In this document: one piece after another, positions 17,346 to 26,570 of the stretch | Numbering within the stretch: position 1 is the stretch's first letter | How the letters are laid out: every line of letters starts with the position of its first letter | Assembly (NCBI GenBank): GCA_030065915.1 | Contig: JASJCQ010000020.1 | Coordinates: 62,001 to 126,000 of the forward strand | DNA length: 64,000 bases | Direction: 5' to 3' | Origin: Woeseiaceae bacterium | GTDB lineage: Bacteria; Pseudomonadota; Gammaproteobacteria; Steroidobacterales; Woeseiaceae | Notes under the pieces: model-generated | The model's database searches: none | What the model saw: only the letters and a program-made list of their open reading frames with translations | Told to the model about the DNA's origin: nothing | Position numbers and translations under genes: made by a program

Positions 17346-18247
17346 GCAGGTGATTGTTCCGTGACGCCGGCAAGGAAGGCACGGTAGGAGTATGAGAATC
17401 CGTCAGCGTCCTCGAAATGCGGCAGGGCGCCGCTCTCGAACGGCTGCAATTGCCAGTTGCCCCGGTCATGCGTCCAATCGGCGCCGCTGAAGTCCCGGAA
17501 GTCTCCGCGGGTTCCGTGGGGCACCCATATCGGCAGGCGAATCGATTCGTAGACGCGACGAATGTCCTTGCTGAAGAGCTTGCCGGACAGGAACGCGAGC
17601 GGTGCATACATAGCGCCCGACTGATGCGTCGTCAGGTCGTCATAGTGGGCAAGCGCTTCGTCATAGCTGTCCGTTCCCCAGGTGCGCTTCAGGAAGTAAC
17701 GGATGACGCCGGGTTTCACCAGCAAGCCGAACAGACCCTGGTTGAGACCGGGAATGCGCAGGAACGAGGACAGAAGAGCCATCTCGCGGGTTTCACCCTC
17801 GTCACCAACCAGCTGCGACGAACTCCGGTTCAGCCCGGTCGGAGTGACCAGCGCCAGCGATCGGAAACGTTCCGGATGATTCCTCGCGGCACGAGCGAGA
17901 AACTCTGAGGACAGGGACAATGCCAAGCTATCAATACCATGCGATCCGTGTGCCCGGGCAATGACGTCCAGCATGTCCTCGATAGCAGCGACGTAGAGTG
18001 AGACGGTGTACTCGCGATCTGACCGGTCCGAGTGGCCGAAGCCCGGAAGATCCGGGACGTAGACGGTGTGCGATTGTCGCATTGCGTCGAAGATCGGCTT
18101 GACCTCGTAAGCCGATCCCGCGGCATTGATGCTGTGTAGGAGCAGCATTGGCGGACCATTGCCGCCCACGTAGTAGCTCAGCTGGCCGGATTGGCCATGG
18201 GTCGTTAGCAGCTCTGCATCCAGTGCAGGAGGTAATGGCTCGGACAA
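17342..18247 (-). CDS. Alpha/beta hydrolase with altered nucleophile elbow
   Basis: About 301 residues are encoded if the TTG at 18247 is used; a GGGAAGA element lies just upstream, and the open frame further upstream shows no protein-like start. The fold is recognisable from PPMLLLHSINAAGSAYEVKP (oxyanion region), VPDLPGFGHSDRSD, and NHPERFRSLALVTPTGL after the nucleophile strand. The elbow reads LALSLSSEF, so both glycines of GxSxG are replaced. The late HF in GALPHFEDADGF may be the catalytic His. It sits between a GNAT gene and bciB and overlaps bciB. The function is unknown; a pigment-linked ester hydrolase or a chaperone-like role is possible. Confidence 0.75.
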   Translation of the reverse strand: MSEPLPPALDAELLTTHGQSGQLSYYVGGNGPPMLLLHSINAAGSAYEVKPIFDAMRQSHTVYVPDLPGFGHSDRSDREYTVSLYVAAIEDMLDVIARAHGSHGIDSLALSLSSEFLARAARNHPERFRSLALVTPTGLNRSSSQLVGDEGETREMALLSSFLRIPGLNQGLFGLLVKPGVIRYFLKRTWGTDSYDEALAHYDDLTTHQSGAMYAPLAFLSGKLFSKDIRRVYESIRLPIWVPHGTRGDFRDFSGADWTHDRGNWQLQPFESGALPHFEDADGFSYSYRAFLAGVTEQSPA

Positions 18248-18302
18248 GAGGTCTTCCCTGGTTTGTTGGCTAGCAGGATACCGTATCTCCAGTGCGCATG
18301 AA

Positions 18303-19364
18303 TCACATATCGGAGGGTCCCACCGCGAGCGGCCGCTCGATAATCCGTGGAAGGTGTACGCTCGCCGAGTGCAGCGCGTTTCCGACGACGCAGATATCCT
18401 GCTTCGTGAGCTGTGAGAACCGGCCGAAAAGTCCGGCGTTCTCAAGTCTGGCGAACGTCGCACGCCCTGGATCCATGACAAACATCGCCATGTGCACACC
18501 GTGACGGTGCAGGATGTCCTTCAACAAGGCTCGCCAGTCTGCCGCTGAGTCTTCAGTCGCTACCACGTCATGCAGGCGAACGTACCGGAAATTCCTCGGG
18601 TCGAACCGACGCTTGGCGGGCGGGAACACGTCGATCATATTGCCGTAGATGCGAGACCAGAACCCGCCGGGCACGGCCACGTTCAGTCGCACGATCTCAG
18701 CCCTTGCGCCTGCCACCAATCTTCCGCCTCGGATCACCGCGTAAAACGATCCCGTACCCTGCGACAACGGCTTCAATCCGCAGTCAGCATGCTCTGTCTG
18801 CAGGGCTACGCTGACCCGCCGCGCGTCATCTACGATCTCGACACTGTCGTCTCGTTTCGTCCACTGGCGGTAGACCAGCATTGATCTGAGTTCACCCAGA
18901 CGTTCGGCCCCCATCGATTCAAGAAGCCGCATTGACCGTTCATTGCTCTTGTCGATACAGCCAAAGGTGATATGTGCCTGCCCCGCAGTGTGCTGCCGGA
19001 GCCAGTCGAGTGCACCTCGAACAAGGATTCGGCCCGCACCGGAAGACTGCCGGTCGGGCGCGACGGTCAACAGGCCGCGATATGTGCCGCCGACCTCGAT
19101 ATCGTCAACACTGAGCCTCTGCGGGCAGAACATATAGGTGCCAATCAACTGCCCGTGCTTGTGCAGCTCCAGGTATCGTGCGCTGTAAAGGCGCGAGGAA
19201 ATATGCTCGCAGTCCAGTCGGCGATAACGCAGGTCGGCGGTGCCAAACTCGGTTTCAGCGAGTTGCGTCACGAACCCCTCGCTCGCGCTGCCCCGGCAAA
19301 ACAGCTCGTGGCCTTCGTCGTCCGTATAGATCAACATGCCTACGGCAAGTCCCGATGGCGCCAT
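18303..19364 (-). CDS. GNAT-type N-acetyltransferase
   Basis: The product (353 residues from the ATG at 19364, or 344 from the ATG at 19337) has a GNAT core in its first half: GTYRGLLTVAPDRQSSGAGRILVRGALDWL fits the acetyl-CoA-binding strand and loop, and NERSMRLLESMGAERLG the following motif. The second half (after about residue 180) may be another GNAT-like lobe that I do not recognise. The 19337 start leaves a two-base gap to the ATP-grasp gene, the 19364 start a 25-base overlap; neither has a clear ribosome site. The substrate is unknown. Confidence 0.78.
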   Translation of the reverse strand: MAPSGLAVGMLIYTDDEGHELFCRGSASEGFVTQLAETEFGTADLRYRRLDCEHISSRLYSARYLELHKHGQLIGTYMFCPQRLSVDDIEVGGTYRGLLTVAPDRQSSGAGRILVRGALDWLRQHTAGQAHITFGCIDKSNERSMRLLESMGAERLGELRSMLVYRQWTKRDDSVEIVDDARRVSVALQTEHADCGLKPLSQGTGSFYAVIRGGRLVAGARAEIVRLNVAVPGGFWSRIYGNMIDVFPPAKRRFDPRNFRYVRLHDVVATEDSAADWRALLKDILHRHGVHMAMFVMDPGRATFARLENAGLFGRFSQLTKQDICVVGNALHSASVHLPRIIERPLAVGPSDM

Positions 19365-20467
19365 TCGACGTCGGCGACGGAGGCACTGGCGAAGCTGTGC
19401 TCACGAGACATCGCCTTTGCGATGATTCGCCAGGAGTTGACGGTCATCAGCAGGAACGGCCACGGATCGCTGCGTTGCCAGGTGATATCCCTCGACGATC
19501 GCATGACGTTGGCGATGCTTCGGAACCTTTCGAGTGAAAAAGCTGAAGCAAGCAGGCGCGTGAAGCAGGAATAGGACTCCTTTAGCCGCTGTTCCGGGAG
19601 CGGTTTCATGTCCAGTCTCGATCCATCGCCGACGATGGCCGCCAGCAGCGTCTCAGGGGTCAGAAAGTGAATACCGCTGGTCGCACGGGGGTTGCATTCA
19701 ATCGGCAGACTTCGCCCGTCGTCTTCGACGATGAAATCGAAAGAGATTAAGCCCGTGTGATTGATCTCACCGACGAACCGCTTTGCCCAGTCGACGACTG
19801 CGGCGCTGTCCGGGGCCGATTCAAACGCTATCGACACGCTGCCGTCGATCAGGGTAGGCCGATAAACGGCCCAGGCGGCCAGTTGACCGTCGCGTGCTAC
19901 ACAGAAAATACTCTGGTGTTCTCCATGCAGTTGCTCCTGCAGCACGGTCTGCTCATCAGCTTGTACGTTGACCCCGGCTGCATGGACCCTGATGCCGCGA
20001 CCCGAGCATGAAAATCGTGGCTTGCTCACGAAGGAAGTCGACCGGGTGAAGTCCGGTGACTCATTGGCAAGGGCAGTCCTAGGCACGGGCATGTGGAACG
20101 ATTCAGCCAGCCTGATGAAACGCGCCTTGTCGTGCAGTTCGAGCGTCTTTGACTGGCCCATCGAGAACACAGGAAGCCCGCGATCACGCAATGCCGATAC
20201 GTAGACGCTTTCCTCTGATACCGGAACGACCAGGTCGACGGCCTCGTCGTCACAAATTCCGGCGAGCTGTTCACAGTAGTTGCCTGGATCCGGATGCGGA
20301 GAGTCGACGACACGGCAACGGGTCACAGACTTCGACATACGGAGCAAGTGCATGGCCCAGGGATCGGCTACGATCACTCGCCAACCAGCGGCTGAAAACG
20401 CGCGCGAAATGTCCAATGCTACGGGCAGTCGGCCAAGTGTCAGCAATACGGTTTTATTTATCGACAC
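19340..20467 (-). CDS. ATP-grasp domain protein (CPSase-L/carnosine-synthase-like)
   Basis: ATP-grasp enzymes join a carboxylate to an amine, thiol or similar group through an acyl phosphate. The 375-residue product starts with a Rossmann-like pre-ATP-grasp part (TVLLTLGRLPVALDISRAF), then the ATP-binding part (RFSCSGRGIRVH, DEQTVLQEQLHGEHQSIFCVA) and the metal site ISFDFIVEDDGRSLPIECNPRATSG. These place it near the carbamoyl-phosphate-synthase large-chain-like ATP-grasp group. It heads the reverse unit ATP-grasp, GNAT, hydrolase, bciB. The substrate is unknown. Confidence 0.83.
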   Translation of the reverse strand: MSINKTVLLTLGRLPVALDISRAFSAAGWRVIVADPWAMHLLRMSKSVTRCRVVDSPHPDPGNYCEQLAGICDDEAVDLVVPVSEESVYVSALRDRGLPVFSMGQSKTLELHDKARFIRLAESFHMPVPRTALANESPDFTRSTSFVSKPRFSCSGRGIRVHAAGVNVQADEQTVLQEQLHGEHQSIFCVARDGQLAAWAVYRPTLIDGSVSIAFESAPDSAAVVDWAKRFVGEINHTGLISFDFIVEDDGRSLPIECNPRATSGIHFLTPETLLAAIVGDGSRLDMKPLPEQRLKESYSCFTRLLASAFSLERFRSIANVMRSSRDITWQRSDPWPFLLMTVNSWRIIAKAMSREHSFASASVADVEWRHRDLP

Positions 20468-20544
20468 GGGGCATCATCCGGGGCTGGTAAGGCCTATAAT
20501 ACTTGCTGTTAGCGCGCATCACGAGACATGGAATTCGGCAAAAA
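20468..20544. promoter_or_regulatory. Divergent promoter region, ATP-grasp unit / P450-crtD
   Basis: This 77-base gap separates two divergent units. A perfect minus-10 hexamer TATAAT lies at 20494-20499 on the + strand, with no good minus-35 at 17 bases, so an activator or the extended context may matter. No exact TGT-N12-ACA motif was found here. Confidence 0.45.
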
Positions 20545-21912
20545 ATGAGCGACCTGTTTCGTCCGCCCGCACCCCGCCCATTGACGCCCATCAGGTCACT
20601 GATTCGTGTGCTGCGGCAGGGTGATGGAGACCTGCTCAGCCTGGTCCCGATCGATGCCTATACCAAGCCCTGCACGTGGTTGGGATACTCGCGGCGCTCG
20701 ATACTGCTGGTCAACGACCTCAAACTCGTGCGCGAGGTCCTGACTGACCCCCTCGAGATTTTTCCGAAGAATGACCTGATGGCCGGTGCCCTGGAGCCGC
20801 TCGTCGGTGATTCGGTTTTCGTATCGAGCGGCGCCACATGGCGCAGGCAGCGTGCGATGATTGACCCGGCCTTCTCGCACATGCGCATCAACCGCGCGTT
20901 CCCTTCGATGCGGGACGCTGTCGTCGACTACGCTACGTTACTCGACCGGCGTGCCGGAACCGGCGAGTACTTCTCGCTCGATCTCGCGATGAGTGAGTTG
21001 ACCGCCGATGTCATATGTCGAACGGTGTTCTCGACCAAACTCGGCTCGGAGACGGCGCGAGACGTTTTCGAGGCCTTTGCCGAGTTCGAAGACAGTGTCG
21101 CAAACGTCAATCTCCGCGAATTGATATTCGGTAAGCCATGGTCGGACGTGAGGCAGCCGGAGAACGTATTGGCGGCCTGCGAGCGAATCCGGCGGCATAT
21201 CGGTGACCTGATCGATCCGAGGCTGGTCGGGGAGTCGGAGCAGCCCGATGACATCGTCTCCGAGCTGATTGCGGCGCGGGACCCGGAAGGCGGCAAAGGC
21301 TTCAGCCGAAAGGAACTGATCGATCAGCTCGGCGTGTTCTTCCTCGCTGGGCACGAGACAACGGCGAGTGCGCTGACCTGGGTGTTCTACATACTCTCGC
21401 AGCACCCGGAGACGACGGTGAGAATGCGCGACGAAATTGATCGCGTTGTTGGCGCCGGGCCGGTCGAGTTCAAGCACGTCAAGCAGCTGGCATTCATCCG
21501 AAACGTCTTCAGGGAGACGCTTCGCCTTTACCCGCCGATTACCTTTATTCCGAGGGTCGCCGCCGAAGCCACGCAGATCGGAGATTTCAAGGTTAAGAAA
21601 GGCGCGATGATCATGATTTCCCCATGGACGTCTCACCGCAACCGGGAGCTGTGGCAGAACGCTGACTGTTTCGACCCTGATCGGGACGAAGAGGGGGTGT
21701 TATTGTCGTTTGGCCTGGGCCCGCGCGTTTGCATCGGCGCCGCTTTCTCGACTATCGAGTCTGGCCTGATACTCGCGGAACTGGTTCGTCGATACGACTT
21801 TGAGGTCAAGTCTCCGGAGAACGTGAGACCAGTGTCCCGATTGACGACGCGCCCGGCCCGCGAGATCCAGTGCCGCGTGTCGCTGCGTGAACCGCTGGCA
21901 AAGACCGCGTGA
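20545..21912 (+). CDS. Cytochrome P450 coupled to crtD
   Basis: The 455-residue protein has the I-helix motif FFLAGHETTASALTW, the K-helix FRETLRLYPP (ExxR), the PR segment ITFIPRVA and the haem loop SFGLGPRVCIG with the Cys thiolate ligand. The stretch between the PDR segment and the haem loop is short (DEEGVLL). No membrane anchor is obvious. The ATG at 20545 follows an A-run without a clear ribosome site. Its stop overlaps the GTG of crtD (GTGA), and no crtA is present in the window. I infer a role in hydroxylating or ketolating an acyclic carotenoid, but another hydrophobic substrate is possible. A redox partner is not encoded nearby. Confidence 0.9.
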   Translation: MSDLFRPPAPRPLTPIRSLIRVLRQGDGDLLSLVPIDAYTKPCTWLGYSRRSILLVNDLKLVREVLTDPLEIFPKNDLMAGALEPLVGDSVFVSSGATWRRQRAMIDPAFSHMRINRAFPSMRDAVVDYATLLDRRAGTGEYFSLDLAMSELTADVICRTVFSTKLGSETARDVFEAFAEFEDSVANVNLRELIFGKPWSDVRQPENVLAACERIRRHIGDLIDPRLVGESEQPDDIVSELIAARDPEGGKGFSRKELIDQLGVFFLAGHETTASALTWVFYILSQHPETTVRMRDEIDRVVGAGPVEFKHVKQLAFIRNVFRETLRLYPPITFIPRVAAEATQIGDFKVKKGAMIMISPWTSHRNRELWQNADCFDPDRDEEGVLLSFGLGPRVCIGAAFSTIESGLILAELVRRYDFEVKSPENVRPVSRLTTRPAREIQCRVSLREPLAKTA

Positions 21913-23369
21913 AGAAACACGTCATTGTCGTCGGCGCAGGAATGGGCGGCCTCGTTTCAGCGCTCGACCTGGCGGCGACCGGATTCCGAGTGACGCTGCT
22001 GGAGCGACAGTCGGAGCCCGGCGGCAAGATGCACGAGGTCACCGTCGGCGGTGACGGAGTCGATTCGGGCCCTACTGTGTTCACCATGCGATGGGTGTTC
22101 GACAGCCTCTTTAAGGACGCGGGCCTGTCGCTGGATGACTGTGTAGAACTCGTTGAAGCGGAGGACCTGGCGCGCCACGCGTGGCTCGACGGCAGCCGGC
22201 TGGACCTGTACGCGGACCTCGAGCGTTCCGTCGCGTCCGTCGCTGAATTTGCCGGCAGTGCAGAGGCGGAGGCCTATAGACAGTTTGCGTGCCAATCCGC
22301 GTCCGTCTTCGAGACATTGGACGACACGTTTATGCGTTGCGAGAAGCCGGGGCCATTCGGGCTTACGCTGTCAGTCGGATTGACGCGCCTGAACAGGCTT
22401 CTGCAAACCAAACCGTTCTCGAGTCTCTGGGCGGAGCTCGGGCGGGTCTTTCGCGACCCGAGACTCCGGCAACTGTTTGCTCGCTACGCCACGTATTGCG
22501 GATCTTCCCCATTCGAATCGCCCGCGACGCTGATGCTGATTGCACACGCCGAGCGAGCCGGTGTTTGGATGGTGCGTGGCGGGATGCAGCGTTTTGCCGA
22601 GGCGCTCCTGAAAGCCGCGCAGGATCGCGGGGTGGAGACCCGACTTGACACGGCTGTTGACGAAATAGTCAGCGAGCGAAGCAAGGTGGTCGGCGTTCGA
22701 CTGCAGAACGGCGAGACGCTGAGTTCCGATTTCGTTGTGTTCAACGGAGACGTCAACGCGCTGAGTCACGGGCTGCTGGGTGCCAGCGTTGAGAAAGCGG
22801 TACCGGACAGACGCAAGGAGTCGCGATCGCTGTCTGCGTTAACGTGGAGTATGAAAGCGACTCCGCGAGGCTTCCCGCTGCGCTATCACACGGTGTTCTT
22901 CGGTGCTGACTACCGGGCCGAGTTCGACGCCATATTCAAGCGACAGACTGTTTGCGACGAGCCGACACTCTATGTCTGTGCCCAGGACAGGATCGAGGGC
23001 AGGGAGCCGGAAGGGGCAGAAAAGCTCTTCGTGCTGATGAATGCGCCACCCAGGGCCCTGTCGGAATCGGAGATCGATGACTTCGAAGCACGTGCGTTCA
23101 GTTTGCTGGGTCGTCACGGGCTGGGGCTCGATATCGCATCTGTCGAGCGCAGGATTCCGTCGGATTTCGATGCACGCTTTCCCGGCAGCCAGGGCGCGAT
23201 ATACGGCTGGCCCACGCATGGCGCGTTCGGCACGTTCAAGCGCTCAGGATCTCGCTCATCGATCAAGGGGCTGTATTTCGCGGGAGGCACCGTCCATCCG
23301 GGCCCGGGCATTCCGATGGCGGCACTGTCGGGCCGCATTGCGGCTGCCAGCATCCGCAAGGACGCCTGA
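21909..23369 (+). CDS. crtD: Hydroxyneurosporene/methoxyneurosporene 3,4-desaturase
   Basis: CrtD introduces the 3,4 double bond into 1-hydroxy carotenoids after CrtC action. The 486-residue FAD enzyme opens with VIVVGAGMGGLVSALDLAATG and has the CrtI/CrtD C-terminal motif GLYFAGGTVHPGPGIPMAALSG. It is distinguished from CrtI by the segment DSGPTVFTMRWVFDSLF and by having a separate CrtI next door. Its GTG start overlaps the P450 stop, so P450 and CrtD are likely made together. It ends one base before the end of convergent crtI. Confidence 0.92.
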   Translation: MKKHVIVVGAGMGGLVSALDLAATGFRVTLLERQSEPGGKMHEVTVGGDGVDSGPTVFTMRWVFDSLFKDAGLSLDDCVELVEAEDLARHAWLDGSRLDLYADLERSVASVAEFAGSAEAEAYRQFACQSASVFETLDDTFMRCEKPGPFGLTLSVGLTRLNRLLQTKPFSSLWAELGRVFRDPRLRQLFARYATYCGSSPFESPATLMLIAHAERAGVWMVRGGMQRFAEALLKAAQDRGVETRLDTAVDEIVSERSKVVGVRLQNGETLSSDFVVFNGDVNALSHGLLGASVEKAVPDRRKESRSLSALTWSMKATPRGFPLRYHTVFFGADYRAEFDAIFKRQTVCDEPTLYVCAQDRIEGREPEGAEKLFVLMNAPPRALSESEIDDFEARAFSLLGRHGLGLDIASVERRIPSDFDARFPGSQGAIYGWPTHGAFGTFKRSGSRSSIKGLYFAGGTVHPGPGIPMAALSGRIAAASIRKDA

Positions 23370-23370
23370 G

Positions 23371-24852
23371 TCACGCCGGGTCCGGCACGACCTCGTCCAG
23401 CACCTTGGCCGACGAGATAACGCCGGGCAATCCGGCGCCCGGATGGGTGCCGGCACCAACGATGTAGAGATCGTCGACCTCTTCGCTGCGGTTATGCGGC
23501 CTGAACCAGGCGGTCTGTGTCAGCACGGGCTCAAGGCCGAATGCTGCGCCCTTGACAGACGACAGCCTTTCCTTGAAATCAATCGGTGTCAGAAGCCGCG
23601 AGGTGACGACGTGTTTCTCGAGGTCGGGCAGAACACTGTCGGACAACGTCTTCGCGATCCGTTGACGGTACTGTTCCGCCTGCTGCTCCCAGTCAATATC
23701 ACTGTCCAGGTGCGGGACTGGCGACAGTACATAGAATGCGTCGCAGCCAGGCGGTGCCAGCGATGAATCCGTTGCCGTCGGGCGGTGCAGGTAGAGGCTG
23801 TAGTCGTCCGCGAGGACCTTCTTCGAGAAGATGTCTTTCAACAGCTCCTTGTAGCGATCGCCCAGCATGATCATGTGATGGGGTACATCCGGGTACTGGC
23901 GGTCTGTGCCGAAGTACCAGACAAACAGGCTCATCGAATAGCGCGCCCGGTCGAGCTTTGCATCCGTCCAGCGCTTGCGGCGATGGTCCGATAACAGGTG
24001 CTTGTACGTTGCCGCTGAGTCGGCATTGGATACGACGAGATCGGAACGGACGATTTCTCCGTTCTCCAGTTCTACGCCCCTGGCCGCGCCGTTCTCGACG
24101 ATGATCCGCCGCACGGATGCGTTGTATCGCATCTCGCCACCCTGCGATTCGATAAGGCCGACGAGGCCCTCGATAATTGCGCCGGTGCCGCCCATCGCGA
24201 AGTGGATGCCGTGCTTGCGCTCAAGTTGTGCGATGAGCGCGTAGGCTGCCGTGGCCGTAAACGGATTGCCGCCGATCAGCAACGGGTGAAAGCTGAAGAT
24301 CCGCCTGAGTTTGGGGTGCTTGATGTAACGCGCGACCAGCCCATGTACGGAGCGATAGAACTGCGCGTCGATGAGTTTCGGCAGGATCTCGAGCATTTTG
24401 CCGAATGAGTCAAAGGAGACGTGCAACAGCTTGTCAAAGCCTATGTCGTACAATTTGGCGCTGGCCTTGAGGAATTGTTCGTAGCCAGCGACGTCGTCGG
24501 GATTGAAACGTGCAATCTCGCGTTTCATCGCCTCCGGGTCGCCGCTGTAATCGAAATGGCTGCCGTCGTCGAAGCGAATCGTGTAGTAGGGCGACAATTC
24601 TCGGAGATCGATGTCGTCGGACATCTGCTTGCCGCACAGGGCCCATAGCTCCTCAAGCAGGAAGGGTGCGGTGATGATCGTCGGGCCCGCGTCGAAAACG
24701 AATCCGTCCTGTCGATAAACGAAGGCGCGTCCTCCTGGACCATCGAGCTTTTCGACGACGGTGACGTCATAACCCCTGGCGCTCAGCCTGACCGCTGCGG
24801 CCAGTCCGCCGAACCCGCTACCGATGACGATAGCCTTTGCCCGATTACCCAT
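23371..24852 (-). CDS. crtI: Phytoene desaturase
   Basis: CrtI removes hydrogens from phytoene to give neurosporene or lycopene. The 493-residue protein has the FAD motif AIVIGSGFGGLAAAVRLSARG, the segment GFVFDAGPTIITAPFLLEEL, and the C-terminal signature LYIVGAGTHPGAGLPGVI, all typical of bacterial CrtI. The number of desaturation steps cannot be read from sequence by eye. The gene is separated from its crtB partner by the whole superoperon and converges tail to tail on crtD. Confidence 0.95.
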   Translation of the reverse strand: MGNRAKAIVIGSGFGGLAAAVRLSARGYDVTVVEKLDGPGGRAFVYRQDGFVFDAGPTIITAPFLLEELWALCGKQMSDDIDLRELSPYYTIRFDDGSHFDYSGDPEAMKREIARFNPDDVAGYEQFLKASAKLYDIGFDKLLHVSFDSFGKMLEILPKLIDAQFYRSVHGLVARYIKHPKLRRIFSFHPLLIGGNPFTATAAYALIAQLERKHGIHFAMGGTGAIIEGLVGLIESQGGEMRYNASVRRIIVENGAARGVELENGEIVRSDLVVSNADSAATYKHLLSDHRRKRWTDAKLDRARYSMSLFVWYFGTDRQYPDVPHHMIMLGDRYKELLKDIFSKKVLADDYSLYLHRPTATDSSLAPPGCDAFYVLSPVPHLDSDIDWEQQAEQYRQRIAKTLSDSVLPDLEKHVVTSRLLTPIDFKERLSSVKGAAFGLEPVLTQTAWFRPHNRSEEVDDLYIVGAGTHPGAGLPGVISSAKVLDEVVPDPA

Positions 24853-24937
24853 TTGCCCGGTGTTCCCTCAACGCGCGATTCAGTGCTCAATACTATAGAA
24901 TTGCAGCACTGCTAGACAGTCTGGACAGGAGCAGGTT

Positions 24938-25666
24938 TTGGTTGTCCATCTATTCGAGTCGCTCATCGTGGCCCACATTATTACAGGCACCGTCGGCCTG
25001 TTATGTGTGTGGATTCCGATAGTGGGTCGAAAGGGCAGCCGCCTGCACAAACTGTGGGGCAAGGTCTTCGCCTACAGCATGCTGACGACCGGAACGATCG
25101 CGATCGGCATCAGCCTGTGCACACTGCACTCGCCACTCGAGACACATCTTTTTTCCGACGACGAACCACTGATTAGGGGCATCTTCGGATGGATGATGCT
25201 GTATCTCGCCACAATGACCATCATGCTGGCCTGGTATGGGTTGCTCTGTATTCGTAATCGCCAGTCGCATGAACGCAACCGGAATCCGGTCAATCTGACG
25301 CTGCAGTTTCTGACCTTCCTGACGGCAGCGAATTGCGCGTACCAGGGGATCCTGCTGAAGAACGGCCTCATGATCGGGATTTCAACGATCGGTCTTGCCG
25401 CGGCGGTTCTGAATACACACTTCATCTTCCGCCAGTCACCGCCGATGAATGAGTGGTTGATTCAACACTCACGGGGTCTCGTGGGCGCCGCGATTTCGGT
25501 CTACACGGCCTTCCTCGCGTTTGGCGCCGTGAACCTGTTGCCGGAATATGCGTTAAGCCCTGTGCTTTGGTCGATGCCGACGATTCTGGGGGTCACGTAC
25601 CTGCTGTATCACCAGGCGAAGATAACGATGCAGCGTCGCCGGCTGGAGGCGCGCCAGGGTACCTGA
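24938..25666 (+). CDS. DUF2306-like seven-span membrane protein
   Basis: The 242-residue product is highly hydrophobic, with about seven spans. The His-containing first helices (SLIVAHIITGTVGLLCVWIP, GSRLHKLWGKVFAYSML) and NTHFIF resemble DUF2306/DUF420-type predicted membrane proteins. The start is taken as TTG at 24938 because AGGAG lies at 24927-24931, six to seven bases upstream, and the next in-frame starts fall inside the first helix. It is divergent from crtI across 85 bases. The function is unknown. Confidence 0.7.
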   Translation: MVVHLFESLIVAHIITGTVGLLCVWIPIVGRKGSRLHKLWGKVFAYSMLTTGTIAIGISLCTLHSPLETHLFSDDEPLIRGIFGWMMLYLATMTIMLAWYGLLCIRNRQSHERNRNPVNLTLQFLTFLTAANCAYQGILLKNGLMIGISTIGLAAAVLNTHFIFRQSPPMNEWLIQHSRGLVGAAISVYTAFLAFGAVNLLPEYALSPVLWSMPTILGVTYLLYHQAKITMQRRRLEARQGT

Positions 25667-25673
25667 TGGAACG

Positions 25674-26546
25674 TTAGTGCAAGCCCCCGCGCTGCCAGGC
25701 AACGGTCGCCATTGCGATACCAATTACAACGAACATGACGGCGATCGCTTTCTGCAGCGTTCGCTGGTTGAACCGGCCCTGCAGGCGCGGGCCGATCTGT
25801 CCCCCGATCAACACGCCTGGAATGTCCCAGACCAGCAGGTGCCAGGGTACTGCTGCCCAGCCTCCGTCCCTAATGAGCTCCACCGCAAGCGCCGACGACG
25901 CCGTCGCTACGGTCAGGATAACGACCAGGACCGACGTCGCGGCGGCGACAGCAATCGGTACACCCCGACGCGTCAGCTGTGAGATCGTAACTTCGCCGAT
26001 GCCTACGGACACGAGCCCGGTCATGAAAGCGCCGACGCCAGTCAACAGCTTGTCCTTGATGTGCAGTCCGTCGTGAAGAAATTCATGCCGGTTGCCGGCG
26101 CTGTCGATAACCAGCCTGAGCTCCTGCGGGACGTCGTCACGCACCGGCACGCGAGTCCGGGTCTGCTGGAACAAGCCAACCGCGAGCAGCAGCACGAGCA
26201 GGGCGTACCCGGCAAGCAGCAGGTGATCCGGCATCGCATTAGCCAACATGGCTCCGGCAATGGCGACCGGCACCGCGATAATCAGCAGGCGTGACGCAAG
26301 CCCGTAGTCGATGAGTCTGCGACGCTGGTAGCCGATGAATCCGGACAGGAAGCCGAAGGTTTGTGTAATTAACGCGGCTGCGATCGCGGCGACGGTTGAG
26401 GAGAGCACATATTCCTCGCCCAGCAGCGGGAAGATCAGGACGAAGATCGGCGTGAACAGCGCCGCTCCGCCAATGCCGCTGAGCATTGCGCAGGTAGCCA
26501 CACAGATGGCCACCGGGAACATAAACCAGTAAAGCGTAAAGTCCAT
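25674..26546 (-). CDS. TauE/SafE-family sulfite/anion exporter-like permease
   Basis: The 290-residue protein has about eight membrane spans with the family features SGIGGAALFTPIFVL at the N terminus and VSVGIGEVTISQL at the start of the second repeat, separated by a cytoplasmic loop (about residues 125-165). Members export or import sulfite, sulfonates or other small organic acids. It is convergent with the DUF2306-like gene (seven-base gap) and may be co-transcribed with the small membrane gene upstream. Confidence 0.85.
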   Translation of the reverse strand: MDFTLYWFMFPVAICVATCAMLSGIGGAALFTPIFVLIFPLLGEEYVLSSTVAAIAAALITQTFGFLSGFIGYQRRRLIDYGLASRLLIIAVPVAIAGAMLANAMPDHLLLAGYALLVLLLAVGLFQQTRTRVPVRDDVPQELRLVIDSAGNRHEFLHDGLHIKDKLLTGVGAFMTGLVSVGIGEVTISQLTRRGVPIAVAAATSVLVVILTVATASSALAVELIRDGGWAAVPWHLLVWDIPGVLIGGQIGPRLQGRFNQRTLQKAIAVMFVVIGIAMATVAWQRGGLH

Positions 26547-26570
26547 GAGTCTTCCGTGACGACGAGTCGG

